In this document: piece by piece, positions 26,711 through 35,684 of the stretch | How positions within the stretch are numbered: the first letter of the stretch is position 1 | How the letters are laid out: each line of letters begins with the position of its first letter | DNA from: Cesiribacter sp964504565 | Lineage (GTDB): Bacteria; Bacteroidota; Bacteroidia; Cytophagales; Cyclobacteriaceae | Length of the DNA: 64,000 nt | Assembly (NCBI GenBank): GCA_964504565.1 | Contig: CAZDEY010000009.1 | Coordinates: 1 to 64,000, forward strand | Direction of reading: 5' to 3' | The notes under the pieces: model-generated | What the model saw: only the letters and a program-made list of their open reading frames with translations | The model's database searches: none | Told to the model about the DNA's origin: nothing | Translations under genes and position numbers: made by a program

Positions 26711-27256
26711 TCAATTTCGCGGAGCTTCCAGTTCAGTTACCCGCTTTAAATTTTCCAGGCCTTCAGCGTATTTTTTTTCCAGGGTTGGTTTTAAAAAAAT
26801 TGACATTAATCGGCCCACCGGGTAGTCCAAAGCCATAGAGTTTCGCCAAATTACCTCGGTTGAGCCACTGGAGTCCGGCTGAAATACCCAGCTATCGGTA
26901 GCCTGGGCCGGATATGGCGCATCTATTTTAAGGCCAAACCTTAACGAGCGGCTCTCGGTAAGCTCTTCGGTAGTTAAGCTACCCCTCCCTATCTCGTTAC
27001 CGTACCATTTCCAGTTAGCTCCTACCCCACGGCTGGGTGTAGAGAGGCTATCTACCGCCTCTGGGTCCATTTCGGCCCACGGACTCCAATCTTCCCAATT
27101 TTGCAAATCGGCAACTTTAGCAAATACCTGTCCCACCGGTCGGTCTACCACTATATTTTCTTCTATCACTAAGGTATCCGGAATAACCGCAGCAGTAATT
27201 AACGCTAATATAATTAAACCGGCTAAGGAGAGTGATATGGCCTTTATTGTCTTCAT
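26711..27256 (-). CDS. Membrane-anchored SRPBCC (START-like) family protein
   Basis: 181 aa. One N-terminal transmembrane helix (about 5-27, AISLSLAGLIILALITAAV) is followed by a SRPBCC fold (about 35-178) with VDRPVGQVFAKVADLQNWEDWSPW, the opening typical of polyketide cyclase-like proteins. These bind hydrophobic ligands. No catalytic residues can be assigned. It is convergent with the fasciclin gene. Confidence 0.82.
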   Translation of the reverse strand: MKTIKAISLSLAGLIILALITAAVIPDTLVIEENIVVDRPVGQVFAKVADLQNWEDWSPWAEMDPEAVDSLSTPSRGVGANWKWYGNEIGRGSLTTEELTESRSLRFGLKIDAPYPAQATDSWVFQPDSSGSTEVIWRNSMALDYPVGRLMSIFLKPTLEKKYAEGLENLKRVTELEAPRN

Positions 27257-27380
27257 AAATATGCTTATATAAGCTAGCTATACTATTATACAAAGTAAAA
27301 CCCTACTAACTAGAACAAAAATCTTCACTGTCAATAAATATGATAGTAGTGTTTCCGCCAAAATATGATCAATACGTTAG

Positions 27381-27653
27381 CTAATGTTTAACCCTAAAAT
27401 CTCCCTCTTTGGCAATGGTATCAATTTCTTCGCAGGCAACTTGGCTAACCTCAGCAATGCGGGGACCCTCGTGGCACCACTCTTCCAGCTTCCTCAGCTT
27501 GGGCGATTGACCCTGAGCTTCTAATTCTACACTACCATCCGGTAGGTTTCGTACCCACCCGCTGAGGCCTAACTCTTTGGCTTTAGCCTTGGTGCTGGCC
27601 CTAAAGAATACTCCCTGAACCTTACCAATCACCCTAATACGTACTCTGCGCAT
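27381..27653 (-). CDS. acyP: Acylphosphatase
   Basis: 90 aa. The pattern VIGKVQGVFFRASTKAKAKELGLSG carries the phosphate-binding loop and catalytic Arg of acylphosphatases, and GWVRNLPDGSVELEAQG contains the catalytic Asn. The enzyme hydrolyses acyl phosphates. Its start overlaps the 3' end of deoC by 20 bp on the same strand, so the two are translated from one mRNA. Confidence 0.94.
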   Translation of the reverse strand: MRRVRIRVIGKVQGVFFRASTKAKAKELGLSGWVRNLPDGSVELEAQGQSPKLRKLEEWCHEGPRIAEVSQVACEEIDTIAKEGDFRVKH

Positions 27654-28305
27654 TGCTATTCGATTTTTGCATTAATGATACGCCGGAGGAGGTTCCCAGC
27701 CTATCTGCCCCGGCCTTTATCAGCTCAATTGCCTGCTCCCGGGTCTTAATTCCGCCGGAAGCTTTTATACCAACCTGCGCCGGAAGTAATTCCCGCATTT
27801 TTTTAATATCTTCTACCTTAGCTCCGGTGGGGGCAAAGCCGGTACTGGTTTTTACGTAATCGGCTCCGGCGGCAGCGCTCCAGCTACATACCAACTCCAG
27901 TTCCCTGTCATTAAGATAAGCAGTTTCAATTATAACTTTAAGAATTCGTTCCTGCTCATGGGCTAGCTGGGCGCATTTGGCAATTTCTACCTTAACCCAA
28001 CTCATTTCTGCCTTTAGGGCCGACGAATTAACAACTAAATCCAACTCATCGGCTCCATTGTCAATAGCCAACTGAAGTTCTTGAACCTTGGTCTCAGTCA
28101 TGTTATACCCTAAAGGGAAACCAATTACGGTAACCAGTTTAGTGGTGCTATTACCTAAATCTCGCCGGGCCTTTTTTATCCAGAACGGTGGCACGCAAAT
28201 ACCGGCAAATTGGTACTGCTTTGCCTGCTCAATAAGCAGGTCAATATCTTTATGGGTAAGCGTAGGGCTTAGGTTAGTCTGCTCTATATAAGGTGCTAAA
28301 TTCAT
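27634..28305 (-). CDS. deoC: Deoxyribose-phosphate aldolase
   Basis: 223 aa. Schiff-base lysine in YVKTSTGFAPTGA, second lysine in GIKASGGIKT, and N-terminal IEQTNLSPTLTHKDI. The enzyme cleaves 2-deoxyribose 5-phosphate to glyceraldehyde 3-phosphate and acetaldehyde during deoxynucleoside breakdown. Length is normal. It precedes and overlaps acyP; a terminator for the upstream lipoprotein lies 12 bp before its start. Confidence 0.95.
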   Translation of the reverse strand: MNLAPYIEQTNLSPTLTHKDIDLLIEQAKQYQFAGICVPPFWIKKARRDLGNSTTKLVTVIGFPLGYNMTETKVQELQLAIDNGADELDLVVNSSALKAEMSWVKVEIAKCAQLAHEQERILKVIIETAYLNDRELELVCSWSAAAGADYVKTSTGFAPTGAKVEDIKKMRELLPAQVGIKASGGIKTREQAIELIKAGADRLGTSSGVSLMQKSNSNAQSTY

Positions 28306-28309
28306 AATA

Positions 28310-28338
28310 AAAAAATAAGCTGCCGTAACCGACAGCTT
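28310..28338 (-). terminator. Terminator of the 128-aa lipoprotein gene
   Basis: On the minus strand, AAGCTGTCG and CGGCAGCTT flank GTTA with one mismatch, followed by TATTTTTTT. It separates the lipoprotein gene from deoC. Confidence 0.8.
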
Positions 28339-28360
28339 CTAATGTAATCAATATCTTAAA

Positions 28361-28747
28361 TTAATGCACAATACCGCACTCTTTACATAACTTTCGTTTA
28401 CCAACCGGCCGCTTTTTAGGTTTCTTCTTATGGCCAAAGTAGCTAGGATCGGAATACTGGGGCTTTTCAGCCATTTTAGCCTGCTCCTCGTACTTTTTGG
28501 CATTTTGCTTCATTCGTTCTTCAAACTCTTCGCGAGCCTGGGCTTCAGTACGTGCAAAGCTCTTCTTATTAGCTGTCTTCTTAGAAGTTGGCGCCGTTGC
28601 CCCGCTAGAACTTGCCCCCCGGTTTCTACTGTCCGGCGCTTGTCCGTAGGAAGAATCCTGGTGGCTGAGTGGCGGCTTCTTACTGGCCTGACAAGAAGTA
28701 AATAAAATAAAAACTATTAATCCACTATATAAAAACCAATTTCTCAT
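28361..28747 (-). CDS. Small lipoprotein with basic, Cys-containing tail
   Basis: 128 aa. The lipoprotein signal MRNWFLYSGLIVFILFTSC places the lipidated Cys at residue 19. The remainder is low complexity and rich in Ser, Lys and Glu, with a helical charged stretch (EEFERMKQNAKKYEEQ) and a C-terminal CKECGIVH. The last motif could bind metal, but a single CxxC is weak evidence. No family is recognised. Confidence 0.7.
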   Translation of the reverse strand: MRNWFLYSGLIVFILFTSCQASKKPPLSHQDSSYGQAPDSRNRGASSSGATAPTSKKTANKKSFARTEAQAREEFEERMKQNAKKYEEQAKMAEKPQYSDPSYFGHKKKPKKRPVGKRKLCKECGIVH

Positions 28748-28827
28748 ACCCTGTATCTAGACTTCAATAATGCACTTATTATACCTAAATACATAACCAT
28801 ATAGTTCCGGTTAAATTGTATGGGTAA

Positions 28828-28863
28828 GAAAAAAGCGGAACCTGTAAAGATTCCGCTTTTTTC
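28828..28863. terminator. Bidirectional terminator hairpin
   Basis: GAAAAAAGCGGAA and TTCCGCTTTTTTC (13 bp) around a 10-nt loop. It lies 22 bp past the end of the DUF1232 gene on the minus strand and has T runs in both directions. Confidence 0.85.
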
Positions 28864-28884
28864 TATACATTAAATAAACTCTAA

Positions 28885-29997
28885 TTACTGCTTACCAGTG
28901 GTAGAGCTATTGCTGCTACCAGATGGGGTTGAGCTAGAACTTTTAGAGGTCGTAGAGCTGTTAACATCTACTTTATCTTTAGTAGTAGCGGAAGAAGTTC
29001 CGCCGGAAGCCGTATTGGGCTTAGCGTTTCTATCTTCGGAACTCATTGGCTTGCTAGATTCGGTAGAAGTAGTTGTGTTACTACTAGTGGTGGCTGGTTT
29101 AGCCGCACTGCTGGTAGTTTTACTAGCCGTAGTGGTGGTAGAAGTACCGCTGGACAGACCAGCCAAACGAGCTTTACGCTTTTCTTCGGCAGCTTCCCAA
29201 TCAACAAACTTCTGAAGGTCATCTTTAACCGAAGCGTATACCCAGGCTAGAATTGCCAAGTCGTCCGTGAAACCTAGAATTGGAATAAAGTCTGGAATAA
29301 GGTCGGCTACTGATACAAAGTAAAGCACTGCGGCCACTACTTTTAGTATAGCTTTGTATGGGAACTCACGGTACTGGCCATTAGCATACGCCCGAATTAG
29401 GCGGCGCATAATATCATACTGCTCCTTAGCTTCCTGGGTTAGAGCCTCGCGGGCTCCTTTATCCTGAACCTTGGCGTATAGCTGCTGAGCCAGGCTGATC
29501 AACTTCTTACGCTTGCTTACTAAGATGGTAGCGATAGTTAAAAAGCGTAGGAAATAGCCAGTTTTGCTTACTCGCTTATCATTATCGCCCGATAGCCTTA
29601 GCTGCTCATCGGGGGTTAATTTATTGCGGGCTGCTAACACGCCACCGGCAACTGCGGCCAATAATTTGGCAGCGCGACCCTTTAGGTCCTCGCCGGCAAC
29701 ACTAGCTTGAGCTCGGGCATCTTTGTAGCGGTTTTCAGCCTGGCTACGGGTTTTAGCCCACTGCTTGTCTACATCTTTGCGGGTGGTTGCGTAGCGCTTC
29801 TGTAAGTCTTTAGAAGTGGTACGGTAGGTTTTATCCAGTTGATGGGAAGTTTTATCTAATTGCTTAGATGCCACTTTCTTGCTTTTATTTAGACGGGTTT
29901 CCAGTTCGTCGGTAACATCATGAAGTAAATCGCCCAATATGCTTTGGGTACTATTGAGATTCTTCTTTAGTTTCCGGAGGTTGCGATCTTTGCTCAT
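28885..29997 (-). CDS. DUF1232 (YkvA-like) protein with coiled-coil head and Ser/Thr-rich tail
   Basis: 370 aa. Residues about 10-105 are a charged coiled coil (KQLDKTSHQLDKTYRTTSKD). The middle carries a DUF1232 domain (about 205-260) with LYFVSVADLIPDFIPILGF and DDLAILAWV, the YkvA signature, probably a membrane-associated hairpin. The last 90 residues are almost entirely Ser, Thr, Lys and Ala, a disordered tail that may be expendable or modified. Function of the family is unknown. Confidence 0.85.
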   Translation of the reverse strand: MSKDRNLRKLKKNLNSTQSILGDLLHDVTDELETRLNKSKKVASKQLDKTSHQLDKTYRTTSKDLQKRYATTRKDVDKQWAKTRSQAENRYKDARAQASVAGEDLKGRAAKLLAAVAGGVLAARNKLTPDEQLRLSGDNDKRVSKTGYFLRFLTIATILVSKRKKLISLAQQLYAKVQDKGAREALTQEAKEQYDIMRRLIRAYANGQYREFPYKAILKVVAAVLYFVSVADLIPDFIPILGFTDDLAILAWVYASVKDDLQKFVDWEAAEEKRKARLAGLSSGTSTTTTASKTTSSAAKPATTSSNTTTSTESSKPMSSEDRNAKPNTASGGTSSATTKDKVDVNSSTTSKSSSSTPSGSSNSSTTGKQ

Positions 29998-30153
29998 AAT
30001 AAAAAGTTAAATCGGAGATAAGTAAAAGTCTTAAATAATTGTGTTTGAGGTAAAAAAGTAAACCCGGGCAAGTGCCTCCAAAACAGTTGCACTGGTTCTA
30101 GCCTCATTCATTATGTACTGCTTTCAGGGTAATTTTGTTGTGTTTTAAGGGCA

Positions 30154-32025
30154 CTATTTTGATTTTTCAGAACTGCTTAAATCATCCTCAGTATTCATAT
30201 CGCCAATTTCATTGATTTCTTCTTTGCCCTTAAAGTAAAGTAGCTTACCGGTTAGCCTACTTTGTTCCGGATAATTGGCAATCAGAAATATTTTCTTGTC
30301 TTCGGGCGTATTCACGTAAAACGGTATAACGTGGGGGTTAGCCTGAAGAAACTCATCTAGCATTGCCTTGTTGTTAAACTCAAATTCAGATAGTTCCTCG
30401 TTTTGCTGAATAAGGGTACTTATACCGGTGTAATCAACTTTACCCCCGAACAATAAGTTCTTAGAGCGTTCCGCCATATCAGTATCCATTTCGCGCTTAG
30501 AAATCAGCCGGTAGATGTTTTTAGTCCCGAAATCTTCCATAAACCGCTTTCTGGCAAAAATATTAACCTCGGTACTTGGGGTAAAAGCAAACACACTACC
30601 CAGGGTCGACATATCCAGGGCCTCCCACAGATTATCCTTCATAATATTTCCCTCGTGGGTAGGCAAATCCATACGTTCGGCCTCGCCAATATTGGCTTTT
30701 GAAGTATCGGCCAGCACTACCGGAATACCGTTCTCGTACAAAATGCGGGCTATATACCGGGCCGCTTCGTTGGCCCCAATAAACAGTACACCATTGCGCT
30801 CCTTAGCCTGAACTTTCAGCACTTTAGCCAACAGTTTAGCGGTAGCACCCTGCAGCACTACCGTACCGGTAATTACCATGAATACTAGGGGCAATAGCAT
30901 AGCGGCATCTTCGCTTTCTACTTCGCTGAGGTTATTATTTTCGGCCAGCTCTAATGAGAATAACGAAGCTACCGCTGCGGCCACAATTCCTTTAGGGCCA
31001 ACCCAGCTAATGAATACCTTTTCGCGCCAGTTTAAATCGCTTTTGAGGGTGCTCAGGAAAATACCCAGCGGACGCACCACTACAAGTAAGAAAATGAACA
31101 ACCATAAGCTCGGCAAGCCCAGGCGGTTAATTTCCGCAATTTCTATACGGCTGGATAGCAATACAAATAGTACTGATATTAGGATAACGCTGATATCTTC
31201 CTTAAACGTGATTATATTTTTGAGTTCTTCTACCTTTAAATTAGCCAGCACCATACCCATAATGGTAGTGGTAAGCAAGCCGCTTTCGGTCATAACGCTC
31301 TCTGAAGCAGCGAACAGGGAGACCACTACGGCCAGAGCAGTTACGTTGCGCAGGTATTCCGGCACCCAATTGCGCTTTACAGTATAGTATAAAAATATAG
31401 CCCCCAGTACCCCCATAAATGATCCGGTGGCCATAGTCAGGAAAAACTCCTTTAGTGCCATAAGGGTAAACTCGCCCTGCGTTTTGCTGGTAAGCACAAA
31501 TTCGTAGGCCAGTACGGCAATTAAAGCCCCCAGCGGATCAATTAATATACCTTCCCACTTTAGAATAGCATTTACCCGGGCATTGGCCCGTACATTGCGC
31601 AGAATAGGCATTACTACCGTTGGGCCCGACACTATAATTAAAGCTCCGAAAAGAAAGGCAATTCTGAGGTTTAGGCCCAGAAAATAGTAGGCAGCAAAAG
31701 TACCGCCAATTAGGGTTACTAATACGCCTAGCGTTAGTACGCGCCATACTACTTGGGCCTGCTGCTTAATTTCGGACAGGCGCAGGGTTAGCCCGCCCTC
31801 AAACAAAATAACCCCTACACTAAGCGATACAAAGGAAAATAGAATTTCACCGTTAAAAATTTCGTCGCTTTCTAAGAACTTATGCCCGCCTTCCGTAAAG
31901 AACGTGCTGATTGGCCCTAGTATCAGGCCAATTAAAATAAGGGGAAGTATTGCGGGAATTTTAGCCCGCCAGGCAAGCCACTGCGCAAAAATACCTAACA
32001 CTAAAATGCCGGCTAACTCAACCAT
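30154..32025 (-). CDS. Cation/proton antiporter (CPA1 type) with TrkA-N domain
   Basis: 623 aa. About 12 membrane helices (residues 1-390) with the antiporter signature GGLTLRLSEIKQ and the helix-unwinding region SGPTVVMPILRN. A cytosolic nucleotide-binding TrkA-N fold starts at about 400 (NGVLFIGANEAARYIARIL). Family members exchange Na+ or K+ for H+ across the inner membrane. The acidic C-terminus (MNTEDDLSSSEKSK) is not conserved. It is divergent from the DEAD-box helicase gene, sharing a 130-bp promoter region. Confidence 0.92.
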   Translation of the reverse strand: MVELAGILVLGIFAQWLAWRAKIPAILPLILIGLILGPISTFFTEGGHKFLESDEIFNGEILFSFVSLSVGVILFEGGLTLRLSEIKQQAQVVWRVLTLGVLVTLIGGTFAAYYFLGLNLRIAFLFGALIIVSGPTVVMPILRNVRANARVNAILKWEGILIDPLGALIAVLAYEFVLTSKTQGEFTLMALKEFFLTMATGSFMGVLGAIFLYYTVKRNWVPEYLRNVTALAVVVSLFAASESVMTESGLLTTTIMGMVLANLKVEELKNIITFKEDISVILISVLFVLLSSRIEIAEINRLGLPSLWLFIFLLVVVRPLGIFLSTLKSDLNWREKVFISWVGPKGIVAAAVASLFSLELAENNNLSEVESEDAAMLLPLVFMVITGTVVLQGATAKLLAKVLKVQAKERNGVLFIGANEAARYIARILYENGIPVVLADTSKANIGEAERMDLPTHEGNIMKDNLWEALDMSTLGSVFAFTPSTEVNIFARKRFMEDFGTKNIYRLISKREMDTDMAERSKNLLFGGKVDYTGISTLIQQNEELSEFEFNNKAMLDEFLQANPHVIPFYVNTPEDKKIFLIANYPEQSRLTGKLLYFKGKEEINEIGDMNTEDDLSSSEKSK

Positions 32026-32142
32026 ATATATCTAGAAAAATTAAGAATTGCGAAAGTAGCTATTATGGGCTTATAACTGTAATAATGCAAGTCGGTTATG
32101 CAATCGGCAAATTTATACCCTTCAAACCTAATACTAAAGCCC

Positions 32143-32150
32143 TATCTTTG
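32143..32150 (+). promoter_or_regulatory. -7 promoter box for the DEAD-box helicase gene
   Basis: TATCTTTG fits TAnnTTTG and lies 5 bp before the ATG at 32156, so the mRNA may be leaderless. No good -33 box is seen. Confidence 0.5.
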
Positions 32151-32155
32151 CGACC

Positions 32156-33532
32156 ATGCACCAGACCGAAGATAAATCGTTTGCCCAGTTTAAGCTCAAC
32201 AAACAACTGATTACGGCCGTAGAAGACGCAGGTTACACCCAGCCTACGGAAATTCAGGAAAAAGCTATTCCGCTACTGCTGGCCGGCCACGATTTGCTGG
32301 GCATAGCCCCTACCGGTACGGGTAAAACGGCGGCCTTTGTGCTGCCGCTCCTCATGAAAGTTAAGTACGCCCAGGGCCAGCACCCCCGGGCTTTAATACT
32401 AGCCCCTACCCGCGAACTGGTTGCCCAAATTGGCGAAGTGGTGCAGCAACTAAGCCAGTATACCGATTTACGCTCGGCCGTTCTGATTGGGGGAAAAGGC
32501 ATAAAGCCCCAAGCCGAAGAAGTTGCCGCCGGCGTAGACCTGATTATTGCTACCCCCGGCCGGTTTTACGATGTATACAAAACCGGCTCCATTTATACCC
32601 GCCAGATTACTACCCTTATTTTAGATGAAGCCGATAAGATGATGGACATGGGGTTTATGCCGCAGATCAACAGTATTTTAGAACTGATGCCCGCTAAACG
32701 GCAAAATGCCCTGTTTTCAGCCACTATGCCTAGCCGGGTAGAAAAGTTGGCCGAAGAGTTTTTACTACACCCTATGCGCATTGAGGTAGCCCCACAGAGT
32801 ACCACCGCCGACACTATTGACCAAAAAATTTACCTCACGCCTAACCTTAGAACCAAAATTAACCTGCTGGCCAGGTTACTAGAGGATGAGAGCTTTAGCC
32901 GGATAATTGTATTTACCAAAACCCGGCAATCGGCTAATAATGTCAGTAAATTTTTAGAGCGGAAGCATAAGGTTAACGTGCGCGTACTGCACGCCAATAA
33001 GGATCAAAACGCCCGCACCAACAGTATGGAAGCATTTAAGGATGGCAACGTACGGGTATTGGTGGCTACCGATATAGCCTCCCGCGGATTAGATGTTAGC
33101 GGGGTTAGCCACGTGGTAAACTTTGAGGTACCCATTATTTACGAAGACTACGTACACCGGGTAGGCCGCACCGGCCGGGCCGAGCAGGCTGGCGAGGCCA
33201 TAACCTTTGTAAATCCGGCCGAGGAGTATCATTTTAAAAAAATAGCCAAGCTTATCCAGAAGGAAATACCTACTGCAGAATTACCCGCCGGCGTACTGGA
33301 TAACGACACCCCCTTTGAGGAGCAGCAGGAAATAGCCCGGGAAGTGGACCGCCAACGCCAAAAAGAAGACCCGACCTACCAGGGCGCTTTCCACGAGAAA
33401 AAATGGAGGCTTAAGGCCAAGGGAAAGTTGAAGCCTGATCCTAAAAAGTCTAAACCCAAAGCCCCGAAGAAAACCAAAAACCCCAACCCCGGTGTGCGGA
33501 GCGATAGAACCAAGCGGAGGAAGAGAAAGTAG
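32156..33532 (+). CDS. DEAD-box ATP-dependent RNA helicase
   Basis: 458 aa. All core motifs are present in order: Q motif (GYTQPTEIQEKAIP), I (PTGTGKT), Ia (PTRELVAQ), Ib (TPGR), II (DEAD), III (SAT), V (ATDIASRGLD) and VI (HRVGRTGRA). The C-terminal 70 residues are a Lys/Pro-rich tail (KPDPKKSKPKAPKK), probably an RNA-binding extension like that of RhlE. The helicase unwinds RNA during ribosome assembly or decay in relatives. Monocistronic. Confidence 0.95.
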   Translation: MHQTEDKSFAQFKLNKQLITAVEDAGYTQPTEIQEKAIPLLLAGHDLLGIAPTGTGKTAAFVLPLLMKVKYAQGQHPRALILAPTRELVAQIGEVVQQLSQYTDLRSAVLIGGKGIKPQAEEVAAGVDLIIATPGRFYDVYKTGSIYTRQITTLILDEADKMMDMGFMPQINSILELMPAKRQNALFSATMPSRVEKLAEEFLLHPMRIEVAPQSTTADTIDQKIYLTPNLRTKINLLARLLEDESFSRIIVFTKTRQSANNVSKFLERKHKVNVRVLHANKDQNARTNSMEAFKDGNVRVLVATDIASRGLDVSGVSHVVNFEVPIIYEDYVHRVGRTGRAEQAGEAITFVNPAEEYHFKKIAKLIQKEIPTAELPAGVLDNDTPFEEQQEIAREVDRQRQKEDPTYQGAFHEKKWRLKAKGKLKPDPKKSKPKAPKKTKNPNPGVRSDRTKRRKRK

Positions 33533-33543
33533 GGGTTAGATGG

Positions 33544-33571
33544 GAGATTTGAGATTCTAGATTTGAGACTT
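33544..33571. repeat. Degenerate heptamer series, 4 units
   Basis: GAGATTT, GAGATTC, TAGATTT and GAGACTT in register at a 7-bp period, 11 bp after the helicase stop codon. Confidence 0.75.
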
Positions 33572-33707
33572 ATGTCTTTTCACCTTAATTAGATATAGGA
33601 ATTGGAGGTTATTTTGAAGTTTATAACCGTCAATTATAAGCATGCTTCTCAAGGGGAAGGGAATTAGATTTAGTAGTAGTTTTAAAAAGTTTCTGCCCCT
33701 AAACTGA

Positions 33708-34082
33708 CTACGGGCAGCCGGTGCTGCTGAAGGTTTCGCCATATAGGGCGGTTTGGATGCTCTCGTCGCCATCGGCGGTTACCGGACCACATTCGCCAGC
33801 GGCTAACCTTCGGGAAGAGAAATAGATGATTGTGCCGGCCGGCTGAAATCCTTCGGGGATATTACAAAGTTCAATTACGTTGTTTCTACCTTGCCAGGTA
33901 ACGGCACCTTGGTATGGTTTATCTAAGCTGACAGCCAGCCCACCCCCAGCCGAACGTATCGACCCGATTACCTCGCCCTTCATACACGCAAAATTCAATA
34001 CGTAGGGTTCCTCATCGGTATCATCGCAAGCAGCGAGCACAAAAGTTAGGGTTATAATGGAGTTTACAATTAGATTCTTCAT
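33708..34082 (-). CDS. Small lipoprotein, unknown function
   Basis: 124 aa from the ATG at 34082; an upstream in-frame TTG at 34109 is unlikely, because the lipoprotein signal begins at MKNLIVNSIITLTFVLAAC (lipidated Cys19). The mature part is small, with four Cys (ACMKG, LCNIP, GECGP, STGC) that could form two disulphides outside the cytoplasm. No family is recognised. It lies between the helicase gene and a SRPBCC gene, on the minus strand. Confidence 0.65.
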   Translation of the reverse strand: MKNLIVNSIITLTFVLAACDDTDEEPYVLNFACMKGEVIGSIRSAGGGLAVSLDKPYQGAVTWQGRNNVIELCNIPEGFQPAGTIIYFSSRRLAAGECGPVTADGDESIQTALYGETFSSTGCP

Positions 34083-34259
34083 ACTTAAAGCTCTCAAAAC
34101 TATAGACAATGCAATTTATAAATTGTGCTGGTTGATCGTGAGTTTCTATTCCTGCCCGCCCGAAGAAACGTAATAATGGTCTGTACCTAAGTTAACCCAA
34201 AATTCTGATTTCTACTTGTGGTACAGATCATCTTAACACTGCGTTCTCTTTCCAATAAG

Positions 34260-34739
34260 CTATTTTTCTTCTAGTAACTGTTTCCACTTACCGCTCTCCG
34301 CGAACTCTTTAATCATCTGATTACGCCTTAGCAGAAAATCACTCAAGTAGTTATCCAGCACCAACTTATCGACCAACCTGCCGAGCACGCCTAGCGGTGA
34401 GCTAAACTGAAATACATCCTTCATAACGGTTACTTCCCCATCAAACTCAAACTCGTGCGTATGGTGCATAAATTTAAACGGACCGGCTATCATTTTATCA
34501 GCAAAAAGATGGGGGCGTTCGTATTGGGTTACCTTAGAAGTTAAGGTAAACCATATGCCAAAGTGTTTAGCCCGCCAGGTTACCGTTTCGCCCAGCTTAA
34601 TCAAACCCGTTTTCCGACCGGCAATTGCTTCTTCCTGAGTTTCACTGGTGGATAGTTTATGTAACTCAATGCTCGTAGAAAGATCGAAGCATATTTCAGG
34701 AGAGCTTTTTATTCTGGTGGTGTGTACGATTTTACCCAT
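34260..34739 (-). CDS. SRPBCC family protein (ligand-binding, COG4276-like)
   Basis: 159 aa. The opening IVHTTRIKSSPEICFDLSTS and central ETVTWRAKHFGIWFTLTSKV, then GPFKFMHHTHEFEF, match the small SRPBCC proteins sometimes annotated as cell-division inhibitor-like. They probably bind a hydrophobic ligand. The start lies about 15 bp past the outer end of an attC-like site, so it may be the last gene of the cassette cluster or the first resident gene beyond it. Confidence 0.8.
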   Translation of the reverse strand: MGKIVHTTRIKSSPEICFDLSTSIELHKLSTSETQEEAIAGRKTGLIKLGETVTWRAKHFGIWFTLTSKVTQYERPHLFADKMIAGPFKFMHHTHEFEFDGEVTVMKDVFQFSSPLGVLGRLVDKLVLDNYLSDFLLRRNQMIKEFAESGKWKQLLEEK

Positions 34740-34753
34740 CGGAGTAGTTGGTG

Positions 34754-34889
34754 GTTTTAACGTACTGTGTAAAGGGTGCGCGCTCGACTAAAGCGCAGTT
34801 CGATGTTGACCTTGACGCTAAGCCAGGGTACGGTTAAAAAAAGTATAAATTGTTGAGGAAACGCGCATGAGCTTTCCTTTGTGTTAGGC
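34754..34889 (-). repeat. attC-like site downstream of higA
   Basis: Read on the minus strand, the site opens with R'' GCCTAAC (34889-34883) and the higA stop codon TAA lies inside it, a common feature of integron cassettes. AAAGG...GCGCG on one side and CGCGC...CCTTT on the other allow imperfect pairing. The outer box reads GTTAAAAC (34761-34754), a poor fit to GTTRRRY. It is less convincing than the site at 35548. Confidence 0.45.
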
Positions 34890-35186
34890 AACGTTCTTAC
34901 GCTCGAAGTGCTTAATCTGCGCTAAGTCAATTTGCTTACTTTCTTTCTCTTCTTCTAAGTCATAATCGTCCTGCAGGCCCAGCCAGAACTTGGCAGATGT
35001 GCCTAAATATTTGCTAAGTCGCAGGGCAGTATCTGCGGTAATCCGGCGATTGCCCTTCAATATCTCTGAAATGCGGGTCTGCGGAATTCTACAGTCCTTG
35101 GATAAGCGATAGGCAGTAATCTCTAAGGGTTGGAGAAATTCATATAGAAGCACTTCTCCAGGGTGTATATTAGGTAACTTTTCCAT
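34884..35186 (-). CDS. higA: HigA family antitoxin
   Basis: 100 aa. Xre-type helix-turn-helix (about 18-70) with the HigA opening NIHPGEVLLYEFLQPLEI and ISEILKGNRRITADTALRLSKYLGTS. HigA neutralises HigB and represses the operon. It follows higB by 7 bp, the toxin-first order typical of higBA. Its stop codon lies within an attC-like R'' box, and a 10-bp inverted repeat (GTTAGGCAAC / GTTGCCTAAC) flanks the pair. Confidence 0.93.
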   Translation of the reverse strand: MEKLPNIHPGEVLLYEFLQPLEITAYRLSKDCRIPQTRISEILKGNRRITADTALRLSKYLGTSAKFWLGLQDDYDLEEEKESKQIDLAQIKHFERKNVA

Positions 35187-35193
35187 ACTTCAG

Positions 35194-35478
35194 CTATTTG
35201 TGATAATCAATAATTTCGACCTCTTGGGCGTTTCCACCGTCCCACTTGAAAATAATACGCCATTGAATATTAATTCGAATGCTGTAGAAATCCTTGAGGT
35301 TTCCTCCCAGCTTTTCTAGTCGGTTAGAAGGCGGAATCTGTAAATCGGCAAGGCCTTGAGAGTTGTTCAACATTCTCAGCTTACGTCGTCCAACTAGTTG
35401 CACCTCGTTTGGTAGTTTCTTGACTCGCCTGCCGAGCCATATCATTTCCGTCTCTTTGGAGCCGAAGGATAAAATCAT
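35194..35478 (-). CDS. higB: HigB (RelE/ParE superfamily) toxin
   Basis: 94 aa. MILSFGSKETEMIWLGRRVKKLP and the end FYSIRINIQWRIIFKW, then VEIIDYHK, match HigB mRNA interferases that cut ribosome-bound mRNA. The Arg/His residues in RINIQWRIIF and the last DYH are typical of the active site. It lies directly upstream of higA. Toxin-antitoxin pairs are frequent cargo of chromosomal integrons, where they stabilise arrays. Confidence 0.93.
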   Translation of the reverse strand: MILSFGSKETEMIWLGRRVKKLPNEVQLVGRRKLRMLNNSQGLADLQIPPSNRLEKLGGNLKDFYSIRINIQWRIIFKWDGGNAQEVEIIDYHK

Positions 35479-35547
35479 ATCTTATCACGTTACTAACGCA
35501 AAAGGTAAGTAAAAGATTTGAAATATGAGAAGTGGTCTTTGAATGTT

Positions 35548-35677
35548 GCCTAACGGTCTCGTGTATGAACGTAGGGCATTTCAAAGCTTGGTACTTGTCC
35601 ACCAAGGCAACGCTTGATAAGAACCCGAAACTTGCGGAAATTACTGTCGGCCCTATGTTTTATCCCCATTGTTGGGC
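35548..35677 (-). repeat. attC-like recombination site between the membrane protein gene and higBA
   Basis: Minus-strand reading: R'' GCCCAAC (35677-35671), L''-like ATAGGGC, a central hairpin with CTTGGT / ACCAAG arms, L'-like GCCCTAC, and R' GTTAGGC (35554-35548). Length is 130 bp. The R boxes fit RYYYAAC and GTTRRRY, and the outer and inner boxes are mutually complementary. The stop codon of the 262-aa gene lies 7 bp before R''. This is the best of three attC-like sites here. Confidence 0.65.
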
Positions 35678-35684
35678 ATAGTTT

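Noticed and set aside
28898..29215. Plus-strand open frame of 105 codons opposite the DUF1232 gene tail
   Set aside because: It is the complement of the Ser/Thr-rich repeat-like tail and gives a Val/Leu-rich low-complexity product; the minus-strand gene explains it.
30878..31387. 169-codon plus-strand frame inside the antiporter gene
   Set aside because: It lies entirely within a well-supported antiporter CDS on the other strand and has no recognisable domain.
34180..34227. Inverted repeat TCTGTACC / GGTACAGA as a terminator or attC
   Set aside because: Only 8 bp with a 32-nt loop and no T run or R boxes; not convincing.
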